Shown: positions 9,844 to 17,980 of the stretch, in pieces
How the letters are laid out: each line of letters opens with the position of its first letter
Numbering within the stretch: the stretch's first letter is position 1
Assembly: GCF_016735685.1 (NCBI RefSeq)
Contig: NZ_JAERRA010000002.1
Location: forward strand, 645,288-709,287
Length of the DNA stretch: 64,000 nt
Source of the DNA: Piscinibacter lacus
GTDB lineage: Bacteria > Pseudomonadota > Gammaproteobacteria > Burkholderiales > Burkholderiaceae_C
Direction of reading: 5' to 3'
Position numbers and translations under genes: made by a program
The notes under the pieces: generated by a model
The model's database searches: none
What the model was told of the DNA's origin: nothing
What the model saw: only the letters and a program-made list of their open reading frames with translations

Positions 9844-10937
9844 TCGGTGTAGCCCTCGCGACCTTCGGCATAGAAGGTCGCAGGGTTGGGCGCATTCAGC
9901 GGCGCGTCGCGCTTCAGGCGCTCGACCAGGTCGGGGTTGGCGATGAAGGCGCGGCCGAAGGCGATCGCATCGGCGCGGCCGGACTGCACCGCGTCCAAGG
10001 CCATCGCGCGGGTGTAGCCGTTGTTCAGGATCAGGCTGCCGCGGAAGCTGCGGCGGACGCCGGCAAAGTCGAAGCCGCTCAGCTCGCGCGTGCCGCCGGT
10101 CGCGCCTTCGACCAGATGCAGGAAGCCCAGGCCGCGCGCATCGAGCTGCTCGATCAGCGCGCCGAAGACGGCCTGCGGATTCGAGTCGTGGATGCCGTTG
10201 GACGGCGTCAGCGGGGACAGGCGGATGCCGACCCGGCCGGCACCGATCTCCGCCACCACGGCATCGACCACTTCCAGCGCGAAGCGGCAGCGGTTCTCGA
10301 TGCTGCCGCCGTAGGCATCGTGGCGCTGGTTGGCACCATCGCGCAGGAACTGGTCGATCAGGTAGCCGTTGGCGCCGTGGATCTCGACGCCATCGAAGCC
10401 GGCCGCGAGGGCGTTGGCCGCGCCGCGCCGGAACTGCGCGACGACCTCGGCAATCTCGTCCAGGCTCAGGGCATGAGGCTGGGGCAGCTCCTGCTTGCCG
10501 CGCGGCGTGTGCACCTGGCCGGCTGCGGCAATCGCCGAAGGCGCGACCGGCGTGTGGCCGCCGTTCAAGTCGGGGTGGCTGACGCGGCCGACATGCCAGA
10601 TCTGCGCGACGATCTTCGAGCCGGCCGCATGCACGGCGGCGGTGATCGGCTTCCAGCCCTCGACCTGGGCCGCGCTGTAGATGCCCGGCGTGGCGCGGTA
10701 GCCCTTGCCGGCCGGCGCGACCTGGGTGCCTTCGCTGATGATCAGGCCGGCGCCGCTGCGCTGGCGGTAGTAGTCGACATTCATCGGCGAGCCCGGCACG
10801 TCGCCGGCGGCCTCGTCGGCGCGGCAACGGGTCAACGGGGCCATGACGACACGGTTGGCAACCTCGATGGCACCAAGGCGGCCGGGCTGGAAGAGCAGGG
10901 CCTCGGCGGGCGAGAGGGTGGAAGCGGAGACAGTCAT
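9819..10937 (-). CDS. Old yellow enzyme family NADH:flavin oxidoreductase (alkene reductase)
   Basis: FMN-dependent ene-reductase of 372 residues, similar to NemA/XenB-type N-ethylmaleimide and nitro-ester reductases. Near the N-terminus is NRVVMAPLTRCRA, an FMN contact motif, and the active-site His-Asn pair lies in VEIHGANGYLIDQFL. FGRAFIANPDLVERL near the end is the family's C-terminal phosphate-binding region. ATG 10937 was chosen over an in-frame ATG 36 bases upstream because the family normally begins just before the first beta strand. The natural substrate cannot be told from sequence. It stands alone, convergent with glk. Confidence 0.9.
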   Translation of the reverse strand: MTVSASTLSPAEALLFQPGRLGAIEVANRVVMAPLTRCRADEAAGDVPGSPMNVDYYRQRSGAGLIISEGTQVAPAGKGYRATPGIYSAAQVEGWKPITAAVHAAGSKIVAQIWHVGRVSHPDLNGGHTPVAPSAIAAAGQVHTPRGKQELPQPHALSLDEIAEVVAQFRRGAANALAAGFDGVEIHGANGYLIDQFLRDGANQRHDAYGGSIENRCRFALEVVDAVVAEIGAGRVGIRLSPLTPSNGIHDSNPQAVFGALIEQLDARGLGFLHLVEGATGGTRELSGFDFAGVRRSFRGSLILNNGYTRAMALDAVQSGRADAIAFGRAFIANPDLVERLKRDAPLNAPNPATFYAEGREGYTDYPALAAA

Positions 10938-11058
10938 CGGGTGCGACAGGGTCGGGCGACCCCGGGTAAACACGGAGACGGCCAGTGTGTCGACCGCGAA
11001 TAGCCCTTGCCGCGCGGGGGCTTGCAGCCGTCGGGCGGGCGGCGACGCCCGCGCGCCG

Positions 11059-11631
11059 TCAATCCGGATGGCGGATGAAGCGCGCGTTCGCCGGCAGCTT
11101 CAGCGCGGCCAGGCGGGCGGCATCGAGCACCGCATCCTCGGGCAGCAGGCCATTGGCATGCAGCAGCCAGGCGCTGAGCGCGTAGACCGCCTCGGGCGGC
11201 AGGCTGCCCGGCGCCTGCAGCGGCATGGCGCGGCGGATGTAGTCGAACAGGGTGCTGGCCTGCGGCCAGTGGTTGCCGATCGTGCGTTCGGCGCCGGGCC
11301 GCAGCGCCAGCGGCGCCCGGCCGACCAGGCGGCCGCCGTTCAGGCCCTGGGCCTGGCCCTCGCCCTCGGCCCCGTGGCAACTGGCGCAGTGCTGGGCATA
11401 GAGCGCCCGGCCCTCGGCCACGCTGCCGCGGCCGGGCGGCAGGCCGCGACCGTCGGGGTAGACGCTGAGGCTGCCGGCCTGCGCCGGGGGCAGCGGCTGG
11501 CCCAGGCGCGGTCGGCCGGCCTCGGCCCCCAGCACGGGCGGGGCGGCGGCTGCCAGCGGCCCGCTGCCCAGCAGCCAGGCGGCCAGCAGGGCGCGGCCGG
11601 CGAGCGCGGCGAAGCGGCCTTCAGAAGGCAT
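11059..11631 (-). CDS. Monohaem cytochrome c, SoxD N-domain-like, partner of SoxC-like enzyme
   Basis: Periplasmic c-type cytochrome of 190 residues. There is a Sec-type signal sequence (residues ~8-30), then one haem site CASCH at 82-86 and a probable Met136 axial ligand in RRAMPLQAPGS. LPPGRGSVAEG before the haem and NHWPQASTLFDYIRRAMP after it resemble the N-terminal cytochrome domain of SoxD. Full SoxD is larger and has a second haem domain, which is missing here. It overlaps the molybdoenzyme gene by 11 bases, so it is very likely its electron acceptor. Confidence 0.85.
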   Translation of the reverse strand: MPSEGRFAALAGRALLAAWLLGSGPLAAAAPPVLGAEAGRPRLGQPLPPAQAGSLSVYPDGRGLPPGRGSVAEGRALYAQHCASCHGAEGEGQAQGLNGGRLVGRAPLALRPGAERTIGNHWPQASTLFDYIRRAMPLQAPGSLPPEAVYALSAWLLHANGLLPEDAVLDAARLAALKLPANARFIRHPD

Positions 11632-12880
11632 CGAAACCGTCCTGGCCGTAGCTGTGCAGCACCGCGCCGTGCGGCGCGACGGCCCAGGTGACGATGGCGT
11701 TGTAGTGATAGAAGCCGCCGCGCCCGCGGGCGGCGAGCAGGGCCTCGCGGGCGGGCTGCACCTGGCCGCGATCGTCGGTGGCGCGGCTCTGCAAGAGGGC
11801 CGGCTGGCCGTCCCAGCGCCAGGGCAGGCGGAAGCGGCTCAGGGCATGAGCCTGGGCCGGGGCATCGAGCGGCGCCTCGGTCCAGTGCTTGCCGCCATCG
11901 ACCGAGACCTCGACCCGGCGGATCGCGCCATGGCCGCTCCAGGCCAGGCCGCGGATCTCGTGCACGCCCGGGCCGGGCAGGGTCTGGCCGTGCGAGGGCG
12001 AGGTGATCAGCGACTTCACGTCCATGCGCATCGCGAACTGGCGCACCCGGCCGTCGGGCAGGGGCTCGGTGTAGCGGGCGGTCTCGTTGCGGGCCATGGC
12101 GGGCTGGTCGGAGGCCTCCAGCGTGTTCAGCCACTTGACCCACAGCACGCCCTTGAGGCCCGGCAGCACCAGGCGCATGGGGTGGCCGTTCTCGGGCCGC
12201 AGGCGCTCGCCGTTCTGGAACAGGCCGATCAGGCCGCGCTCGCGCGCCAGGGCCATGGGCACGCTGACATGCATGGCGCCGGCATCGCCGCCGGTGGCGA
12301 CCAGCCAGCCGGCCTGCGGATCGACACCGGCTTCGTCGAGCAGCAGGGCCAGCGGCACGCCGGCCCATTCGGCGCCGGACAGCAGGCCATGGACCAGGCC
12401 GGCCGGGCGCTGCACCGGCTCCTCGAACCAGCCGGCGCTGCTGTTGCCCGCGCATTCGAGGAAGGCCTGCTGCGCGCGCCGGGGGTAGCGCAGCAGGGCA
12501 TCGACGCTCCATTGCAGCGGCTGGCGCACGCGGCCGATCAGGCGCAGGCGGTGCTGCGCCGGGTCGATGCGGGGCGTGCCGCCGTGGTTGCGGACGAAAT
12601 GCAGGCCGTTGGGCGTGATCGTGCCATCGAGCTGTTCCAGCGGGGTCCAGGCCGCGCCGTTGGTGTCCAGCCCGCGATGGTTCAGGCCGATGCGGCGCTG
12701 CACGCCGGCTTCGGCCGGAGCGGGCTGGCCATAGGGCTGGAAGGCTTCGCCGGCCGGGGCCGGGCCGTCCGCCACGGCGCCTTGCACCGCCGCACCGCCG
12801 GCCAGGGCCGCGGCCGTGGCCTGGTGCAGGAAACGGCGCCGCGTGGGCGCGGGGTCGGGGGCAGCGGGTGGCGCGGTCAT
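11621..12880 (-). CDS. soxC: SoxC-like sulfite/sulfane dehydrogenase molybdopterin subunit
   Basis: Sulfite-oxidase-family molybdenum enzyme of 419 residues, exported folded by the Tat route: RRRF is at residues 14-17, followed by a hydrophobic stretch. The Mo-coordinating cysteine is Cys143 in FLECAGNSS, and VKWLNTLE plus a C-terminal dimerisation domain (VEVSVDGGKHWTEAP) follow. Residues 46-60 (FQPYGQPAPAEAGV) resemble SoxC. SoxCD oxidises the sulfane sulphur of thiosulfate-bound SoxYZ; related SorAB oxidises sulfite. None of soxXYZAB is in the window, so sulfite oxidation is an equally good guess. Divergent from the Crp/Fnr gene at 13030. Confidence 0.82.
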   Translation of the reverse strand: MTAPPAAPDPAPTRRRFLHQATAAALAGGAAVQGAVADGPAPAGEAFQPYGQPAPAEAGVQRRIGLNHRGLDTNGAAWTPLEQLDGTITPNGLHFVRNHGGTPRIDPAQHRLRLIGRVRQPLQWSVDALLRYPRRAQQAFLECAGNSSAGWFEEPVQRPAGLVHGLLSGAEWAGVPLALLLDEAGVDPQAGWLVATGGDAGAMHVSVPMALARERGLIGLFQNGERLRPENGHPMRLVLPGLKGVLWVKWLNTLEASDQPAMARNETARYTEPLPDGRVRQFAMRMDVKSLITSPSHGQTLPGPGVHEIRGLAWSGHGAIRRVEVSVDGGKHWTEAPLDAPAQAHALSRFRLPWRWDGQPALLQSRATDDRGQVQPAREALLAARGRGGFYHYNAIVTWAVAPHGAVLHSYGQDGFDAF

Positions 12881-12934
12881 GGGCCCAGTTTAGGCAGGCC
12901 CGGCCTCCGGACGCCGCCCGGGGGCGGGGCCTTG

Positions 12935-12948
12935 GTTCGCTAACGAAC
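12935..12948. promoter_or_regulatory. 14-bp palindrome with Fnr-type 5-4-5 geometry
   Basis: The sequence GTTCGCTAACGAAC is a perfect 5-bp inverted repeat with a 4-bp spacer, the same layout as Fnr/Crp-type half sites. It lies in the 149-bp gap between the divergent soxC-like and Crp/Fnr-like genes. If TAAAGT at 12971-12976 is a -10 element, transcription would start near 12983 and the palindrome centre would be at about -41.5, the standard position for a class II Crp/Fnr activator. Function is inferred. Confidence 0.5.
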
Positions 12949-13029
12949 ATCCAGAAACGCGGGAAATCCCTAAAGTGAAGGTCCGGCCGATCGCGGCCCA
13001 GCCCCACAACCGCCCGGGAGGCGCACACG

Positions 13030-13737
13030 ATGACCGATCCAAGCCTGCTTCGCCAGAACCACCTTCTCGCGGCCCTCAGCGAAGAGGACCTGGCGCGCTG
13101 GTTGCCCCTCCTGGAAGAAGTGGACATGCCGCTCGGTCATGTGATCTACGAATCCGGCCGGGTGCAGAGCCATGTCTACTTCCCGACGACCGCCATCGTC
13201 TCGCTGCTCTATGTGATGGAGAACGGCGCCTCGGCCGAGATCGCGGTGGTGGGCAACGAGGGCGTGGTCGGCATCTCGCTCTTCATGGGCGGCGGCTCGA
13301 CGCCGAGCCGGGCGGTCGTGCAGAGCGCCGGCCGCGGCATTCGCCTGCCGGGCCGGATCATGACGCGCGACTTCGACAGCTCGGGCACCGTCATGCACCT
13401 GATGCTGCGCTACACGCAGGCCCTGATCACGCAGATGGCGCAGACCGCCGTCTGCAACCGCCACCACAGCCTGGACCAGCAGCTCTGCCGCTGGCTGCTG
13501 CTTAGCCTGGACCGGCTCAGCGGCCATGAGCTGAAGATGACGCAGGAGCTGATCGCCAACATGCTGGGCGTGCGCCGCGAGGGCGTGACCGAGGCGGCGC
13601 TGAAGCTGCAACGCATGGGCCTGATCCGCTATGCGCGCGGCCACATCACCGTGCTCGACCGGCCCGGCCTGGAGAAGCGCACCTGCGAGTGCTACGCCGT
13701 GGTCAAGCGCGAGTACGACCGCCTGCTGCCCGACTGA
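13030..13737 (+). CDS. Crp/Fnr-family transcription regulator
   Basis: Protein of 235 residues with an N-terminal cyclic-nucleotide-binding-like beta roll (residues ~10-130), a long dimerisation helix and a C-terminal winged helix-turn-helix. The recognition region is ELIANMLGVRREGVTEAALKL. No N-terminal cysteine cluster is seen, so it is not a classical Fnr iron-sulphur sensor; the effector is unknown. SD-like GGGAGG precedes ATG 13030. The promoter region has the palindrome at 12935-12948, so it may regulate itself and the divergent soxC-like operon. A second, related regulator follows at 13877. Confidence 0.88.
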   Translation: MTDPSLLRQNHLLAALSEEDLARWLPLLEEVDMPLGHVIYESGRVQSHVYFPTTAIVSLLYVMENGASAEIAVVGNEGVVGISLFMGGGSTPSRAVVQSAGRGIRLPGRIMTRDFDSSGTVMHLMLRYTQALITQMAQTAVCNRHHSLDQQLCRWLLLSLDRLSGHELKMTQELIANMLGVRREGVTEAALKLQRMGLIRYARGHITVLDRPGLEKRTCECYAVVKREYDRLLPD

Positions 13738-13876
13738 GCCGGCCCAGGCCGTCCTGGGTGCGATAGCAGACGGTCGGCCGGGGTAGGCCGCCCCAGACTC
13801 AAGCCTCGCCGGCCCTTGCGGTGGCACCGTCCCAGCCCGGGGGTGCCGACCCCGCGGCAGCGCGACCCAACTTGCC

Positions 13877-14581
13877 ATGACGCCGCCTGAGAACCACCTG
13901 ATCCGCCGCCTGCCGGCCCGCGAGCGCCAGGCCCTGCTGGCCCTGGCCGAGCCGGTGGAACTGCGCCTGTCGGCCGTGCTGGTCGAGGCCGATGCGCCCA
14001 GCCCCGACCTCTACCTGCCGCTGAGCGGCTTCGTCTCGCTGATCATCCCGGTCGATCAGCACCCGGGCCTGGAGGTCGGCATGGTCGGCTGGGAAGGCCT
14101 GCTCGGCCTGCACCGCCTGCTGGGCCACAGCCGCTCGCCGCTGCGCGTCGTCGTGCAGGGCGCGGGCGAGGCCCTGCGCCTGCCCTGGGCAAGCTTCCAG
14201 CCCCTGCTGCAAGCCAGCCCGGGCTTGCAGGACACCCTGCGACGCTACCTGGGCAACCACCTCGACCAGCTCGCCCGCGCGGTGGCCTGCCAGCGCTTCC
14301 ACACCATCGCGCCGCGCCTGGCGCGCTGGCTGCTGATGAGCCAGGACCGCGCCCGCAGCAGCGAGATCCAGGTCACCCATGCCTTCCTGGCCTACATGCT
14401 GGGCGTGCGGCGCGTCGGCATCACCCTGGCCGCCCAGCGGCTGCAACTTGCCGGGCTGATCGACTACCGGCGCGGCGTGCTCGGCGTGCTGGACCGTCGC
14501 GGCCTGGAAGACGCCGCTTGCAATTGCTACCGCGCCGACCGCCTGCGCTATGCCGAAGTGCTCGGCGAGCCGGGCGGCTGA
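13877..14581 (+). CDS. Second Crp/Fnr-family transcription regulator
   Basis: Protein of 234 residues with the same layout as the regulator at 13030: a cNMP-binding-like beta roll, then a helix-turn-helix with HAFLAYMLGVRRVGITLAAQRL. The two share the LGVRR.G.T pattern of the recognition helix but differ widely elsewhere, so they are old paralogues rather than a recent duplication. It ends five bases before the diguanylate cyclase gene, which suggests one operon linking this regulator to c-di-GMP signalling. Effector unknown. Confidence 0.87.
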   Translation: MTPPENHLIRRLPARERQALLALAEPVELRLSAVLVEADAPSPDLYLPLSGFVSLIIPVDQHPGLEVGMVGWEGLLGLHRLLGHSRSPLRVVVQGAGEALRLPWASFQPLLQASPGLQDTLRRYLGNHLDQLARAVACQRFHTIAPRLARWLLMSQDRARSSEIQVTHAFLAYMLGVRRVGITLAAQRLQLAGLIDYRRGVLGVLDRRGLEDAACNCYRADRLRYAEVLGEPGG

Positions 14582-14585
14582 AGCG

Positions 14586-15533
14586 ATGTCCACCTCCCCC
14601 GATGCAAAGGGCCTTGCGATGCACCTCCCCCTGCCCCAGGACCCGCGGCCCCTCGCCCTGCACGGCCTGCCGCCCACCACCCGCATCCCGTCCGTCCGCC
14701 GGAACGGCAGCCTGGCGCTGCCGCCCGAAGACCGCGTGCTGGATGACGGCCGGGCCCTGCTGCGCCAGACCCGCCGGGCCCTGCGCCTGGCCATGCACAC
14801 CCCGATGACGAGCAGCCTGGCGGCCGAGCACCTGAGCCTGCGCAACGGCCTGATCACCTGCCTGGGTGCACTCGACCGGCTGCAACTGCTGCTGGCGCTG
14901 GAATCCGTCCGCCAGCGCCAGCAGGCCCGCGGCCGGGAACAGGGCCGCGCCGAGCTGGCGCAGACCCAGGCCCACCTGGCCCGGCTCGACCAGGATGCGC
15001 AGCAGGCCCGCCACCAGGCCCTGCACGACAGCCTGACCGGCTTGCCGAACCGCCGCCAGTTCGAGGAGCGACTGGTCGAGGCCCTGGCCGAGCCGGCCGA
15101 GGCAGTGCGCCGTGCCCGGGGCCTGCTCTACCTGGACCTCGATGGCTTCAAGGCGATCAACGACCGCCACGGCCATGCGGTCGGCGACAGCGTGCTGCGG
15201 GTGATCGCGCGTCGCCTGGCCGCCACCGTGCGCAGCGAGGACTTGATGAGCCGCGTCGGCGGCGACGAATTCGCCTGCCTGCTGCGCCGGCTCGACCGAC
15301 CCGAGCGGCTGCAGGTGCTGGGCCACAAGCTGGTCGAGGCGGTCGGACAGCCGATCCAGCTTGGCGGCCTGACCTTGCAGCTCGGCGCCAGCGTCGGCGG
15401 CCTGCGGCTGGAACCCACGTCACGCGACGCCAACGCCCTGCTGCGCGCGGCCGACCGCGCGATGTACCGGGCCAAGCGCGACGGAGGCGGCCTGGCCCTG
15501 TTCGATGCCGAGCGGGACGGGCCGATCGCCTGA
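14586..15533 (+). CDS. GGDEF diguanylate cyclase
   Basis: Makes cyclic di-GMP from two GTP. The 315-residue protein has an N-terminal region of unknown fold (1-100), a Gln/Arg-rich predicted coiled coil (~105-145), then the GGDEF domain from HDSLTGLPNR (147-156). The active loop RVGGDEF is intact (GGDEF at 225-229), and RSED at 216-219 matches the inhibitory RxxD I-site five residues before it, so product inhibition is expected. There is no membrane segment, so it is a cytosolic enzyme with an unrecognised input domain. ATG 14586 is 4 bp after the preceding regulator gene. Confidence 0.93.
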   Translation: MSTSPDAKGLAMHLPLPQDPRPLALHGLPPTTRIPSVRRNGSLALPPEDRVLDDGRALLRQTRRALRLAMHTPMTSSLAAEHLSLRNGLITCLGALDRLQLLLALESVRQRQQARGREQGRAELAQTQAHLARLDQDAQQARHQALHDSLTGLPNRRQFEERLVEALAEPAEAVRRARGLLYLDLDGFKAINDRHGHAVGDSVLRVIARRLAATVRSEDLMSRVGGDEFACLLRRLDRPERLQVLGHKLVEAVGQPIQLGGLTLQLGASVGGLRLEPTSRDANALLRAADRAMYRAKRDGGGLALFDAERDGPIA

Positions 15534-15611
15534 GCCGCGCGGCCCGCGGCCGGTCGCACCGGCCCACCGGCCGGCCGGCTGCCGGCAGCTCGTCCGCGAC
15601 GGAGCCCGACC

Positions 15612-16682
15612 ATGTCCCCCGATCCGTCCCCCTTCGAGCCACGGCTTGCCGCCCTGGCCCATCAACTCGGGCGCGACGGCCAGCCCGTCGAACGCGCCGA
15701 AGGCCGCGAGATGGACTGGCTGCTCGCCGGCCCCTGGGCCTACGGCCTGTGGCGCCTGCGCAGCGGCCCCGGCGCCGACCTGCGCGAGCTGCCGGCCCGC
15801 GACGCCGCCAGCCGCGAAGCCCTGCGGCTCAACCGGCGCCATGCCGCATCGCTGTATCAGGCCACGCTGCATCCGGTCTGGGCCGAAGGGGCCGCCCCGA
15901 GCGCGGGCACCGTGCCGCCGCAGTTGATCGACCATGCGGTCGTGATGCGCCGCATCGCATGCAGCCAGCGCGGTCACCGCCTGCTGCAAGCCGGCCGCCT
16001 GGCCGCCCACAGCCTGGCCGTGCTGGCCCGCGACCTGGCGGCCGTGCACCGCGCGGCCGCCGGACTGCCGGCCGACAGCCCGTGGGGCCGGCCCGAGCAT
16101 CTGCTGGAAGCCAGCCTGGACGCGCTCGACGCACCGGGGCCGCCGCTGGAGGCGCCGATCCGGCGCGAGCTCACCCAGCGCCTGTGCGGCCTGGCCCAGG
16201 ATCTGGCGCCGGTCTGGGCGGCCCGCCGCGCGGCCGGCTGGGTGCGCGAAGGCCACGGCCGCCTGCGGCTCGACCATCTGGTGCTGTCCGGCAGCAGCCT
16301 GCGGCCGGTGGCCTGCGCCGTGCTCGATCCGGCCGAGCGCTGGATCGACCCGGTGCAGGACCTGGCCGGCCTGCTCTTCGACCTGCTGCTGCACGGCCAG
16401 CCGGCGCTCGCCGCCAACCTGCGGCAGCACATGGTGCTGTGCCTGGGCCAGACGATCGATGCCGAGCTGCTGCGCCAGGCCCTGCTGCAACGCGGTCTGC
16501 TGGCCCGCGCCCGGCTGCCGCAGCCGCTGAGCGACGGCAGCCCGCGCGACGGTCCGGATGCCGCCAGCGCCCTGCTCCTGCTGCGCGCGCTGGCCGACCC
16601 CCTGCGCACCCCGGGCCTGGGCATGCAGGCCGGCGACTTCGTCGACACCGGCTGCCGCCGCCCGGCGGCCGCCTGCCCGTGA
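15612..16682 (+). CDS. COG2187-type aminoglycoside-phosphotransferase-like protein, probably catalytically dead
   Basis: Protein of 356 residues resembling the kinase-like N-terminal half of COG2187 proteins, with WAYGLWRLR and the EALRLNRRHAASLYQATLHPVW segment. In active relatives the catalytic loop reads HGDLHxxN; here the matching stretch is HGRLRLD (215-221), so the catalytic Asp is replaced by Arg217 and the Asn is lost. The C-terminal P-loop (AAA-type) kinase domain of full-length COG2187 proteins is absent. This looks like a pseudokinase or a binding protein. It lies between the diguanylate cyclase and an MgtC-like gene; the role is unknown. Confidence 0.65.
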   Translation: MSPDPSPFEPRLAALAHQLGRDGQPVERAEGREMDWLLAGPWAYGLWRLRSGPGADLRELPARDAASREALRLNRRHAASLYQATLHPVWAEGAAPSAGTVPPQLIDHAVVMRRIACSQRGHRLLQAGRLAAHSLAVLARDLAAVHRAAAGLPADSPWGRPEHLLEASLDALDAPGPPLEAPIRRELTQRLCGLAQDLAPVWAARRAAGWVREGHGRLRLDHLVLSGSSLRPVACAVLDPAERWIDPVQDLAGLLFDLLLHGQPALAANLRQHMVLCLGQTIDAELLRQALLQRGLLARARLPQPLSDGSPRDGPDAASALLLLRALADPLRTPGLGMQAGDFVDTGCRRPAAACP

Positions 16683-16698
16683 GGCGGCTGGGACCGGC

Positions 16699-17961
16699 GT
16701 GAACCCCGCCGATCCGGCGCTCGCCGCCGGGCTGGCGGTGGCCCTGGGCGCGGGCCTGCTGGTCGGCATCGAGCGCGAACGGCACAAGGCCCGGCAGGCA
16801 GGCCGCGAGGCCGCCGGCCTGCGCAGCTTCGCCGTGGCGGCGCTGGTCGGCGCGCTGGCGGCCGTGCTCGACACGCCCGGCCTGCTGGCGGCCTGCACCC
16901 TGGGGGCGGCGCTGCTCGCGGCCGTCGCGCACCAGCGCAGCCGCAGCGAGGATCCGGGCCTGAGCACCGAGATCGCCTGGCTGGCCGTGCTGCTGATCGG
17001 CGCCCGGGCGATGTCGGCGCCCTTGCAGGCGGCTGCGGCGGCCGTGCTGCTGACGGTGCTGCTGGCCGCGCGCAACCCCCTGCACCGCTTCGCCGTGCGC
17101 ACGCTCAGCGCGCATGAGCTGCAAGACGGCCTGCTGGTGCTGAGCCTCGGCCTGATCGTGCTGCCCCTGCTGCCGGACGGGCCGGTGCCGGCCCTGGCCG
17201 GCCTGGCCCCGCGCAGCCTGGCCGCCACCCTGCTGATGCTGCTGCTGGTGCAGACCCTGGGCCATGCCGCCCAGCGGGCCCTGGGCCTGCGGCGCGGGCT
17301 GCTGCTGGCGGGGCTGGTTTCGGGTTTCGTGTCGAGCACGGCCACGGTGCTGGCCTTCGGCGCCCGCGCGCGGCGGGCCGGCGCGGCCGGCCGACTGTGG
17401 GCCGCCGGGGCCACGCTCTCGGGCGCGGCGACCTGGCTGCAAGTGCAGTTGATCGTCAGCGCGCTGCTACCGGCCCAGGCCCTGGACCTGCTGCCGATGA
17501 CCGCCGGCGGCGCGGCCGGTGCGCTGGCGGCCGCCGCGCTGCTGGCCTGGCGCGCCCCGGCGGCCCGGGCGGATGCCGAAGCGGTGCCCGACGGCAGCGC
17601 CCTGCATCCCGGCCAGGCCCTGGGCTTCGCCCTGCTGCTGGCTGCGGTGGCCTATGGCCTGAACCGCCTGCACCAGGCCTTCGGGGCGGCCGGCCTGCAC
17701 GCCGGCGTGGCCCTGGCCGCCCTGGCCGATGCGCATGCGCCGGTGGCGGCCCTGACCGCCCTGGCCAGCCGGGGCGCCCTGGGCGGCGAGGGCCTGGCCC
17801 GGGGCATCGGGCTGGCGGTGGCCGCCAACACCCTGAGCCGGCTGGTGCTGGGCCATGGGGCGGGCGGCAGGCGCTATGGCTTGCAGCTCGCTGCCGGCCT
17901 GCTGCTGAGCCTGGCCGCGGCCAGCCTGGGCGGCCTCGGCGCGCTGGGCGCCTGGGGCTGA
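16699..17961 (+). CDS. MgtC/SapB and DUF4010 domain membrane protein
   Basis: Integral membrane protein of 420 residues with about 12 hydrophobic segments. The N-terminal part shows the MgtC-like ALGAGLLVGIERER motif and a following GLRSFAVAALVGAL; the C-terminal half matches the DUF4010 layout, including LAGLVSGFVSSTATVLAFG. Substrate is not established for this family. GTG 16699 is the likely start, 16 bp after the pseudokinase gene, and places the MgtC motif at the usual distance from the N-terminus. Confidence 0.82.
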   Translation: MNPADPALAAGLAVALGAGLLVGIERERHKARQAGREAAGLRSFAVAALVGALAAVLDTPGLLAACTLGAALLAAVAHQRSRSEDPGLSTEIAWLAVLLIGARAMSAPLQAAAAAVLLTVLLAARNPLHRFAVRTLSAHELQDGLLVLSLGLIVLPLLPDGPVPALAGLAPRSLAATLLMLLLVQTLGHAAQRALGLRRGLLLAGLVSGFVSSTATVLAFGARARRAGAAGRLWAAGATLSGAATWLQVQLIVSALLPAQALDLLPMTAGGAAGALAAAALLAWRAPAARADAEAVPDGSALHPGQALGFALLLAAVAYGLNRLHQAFGAAGLHAGVALAALADAHAPVAALTALASRGALGGEGLARGIGLAVAANTLSRLVLGHGAGGRRYGLQLAAGLLLSLAAASLGGLGALGAWG

Positions 17962-17980
17962 GCGCGCTGGCCCCGGCGGC

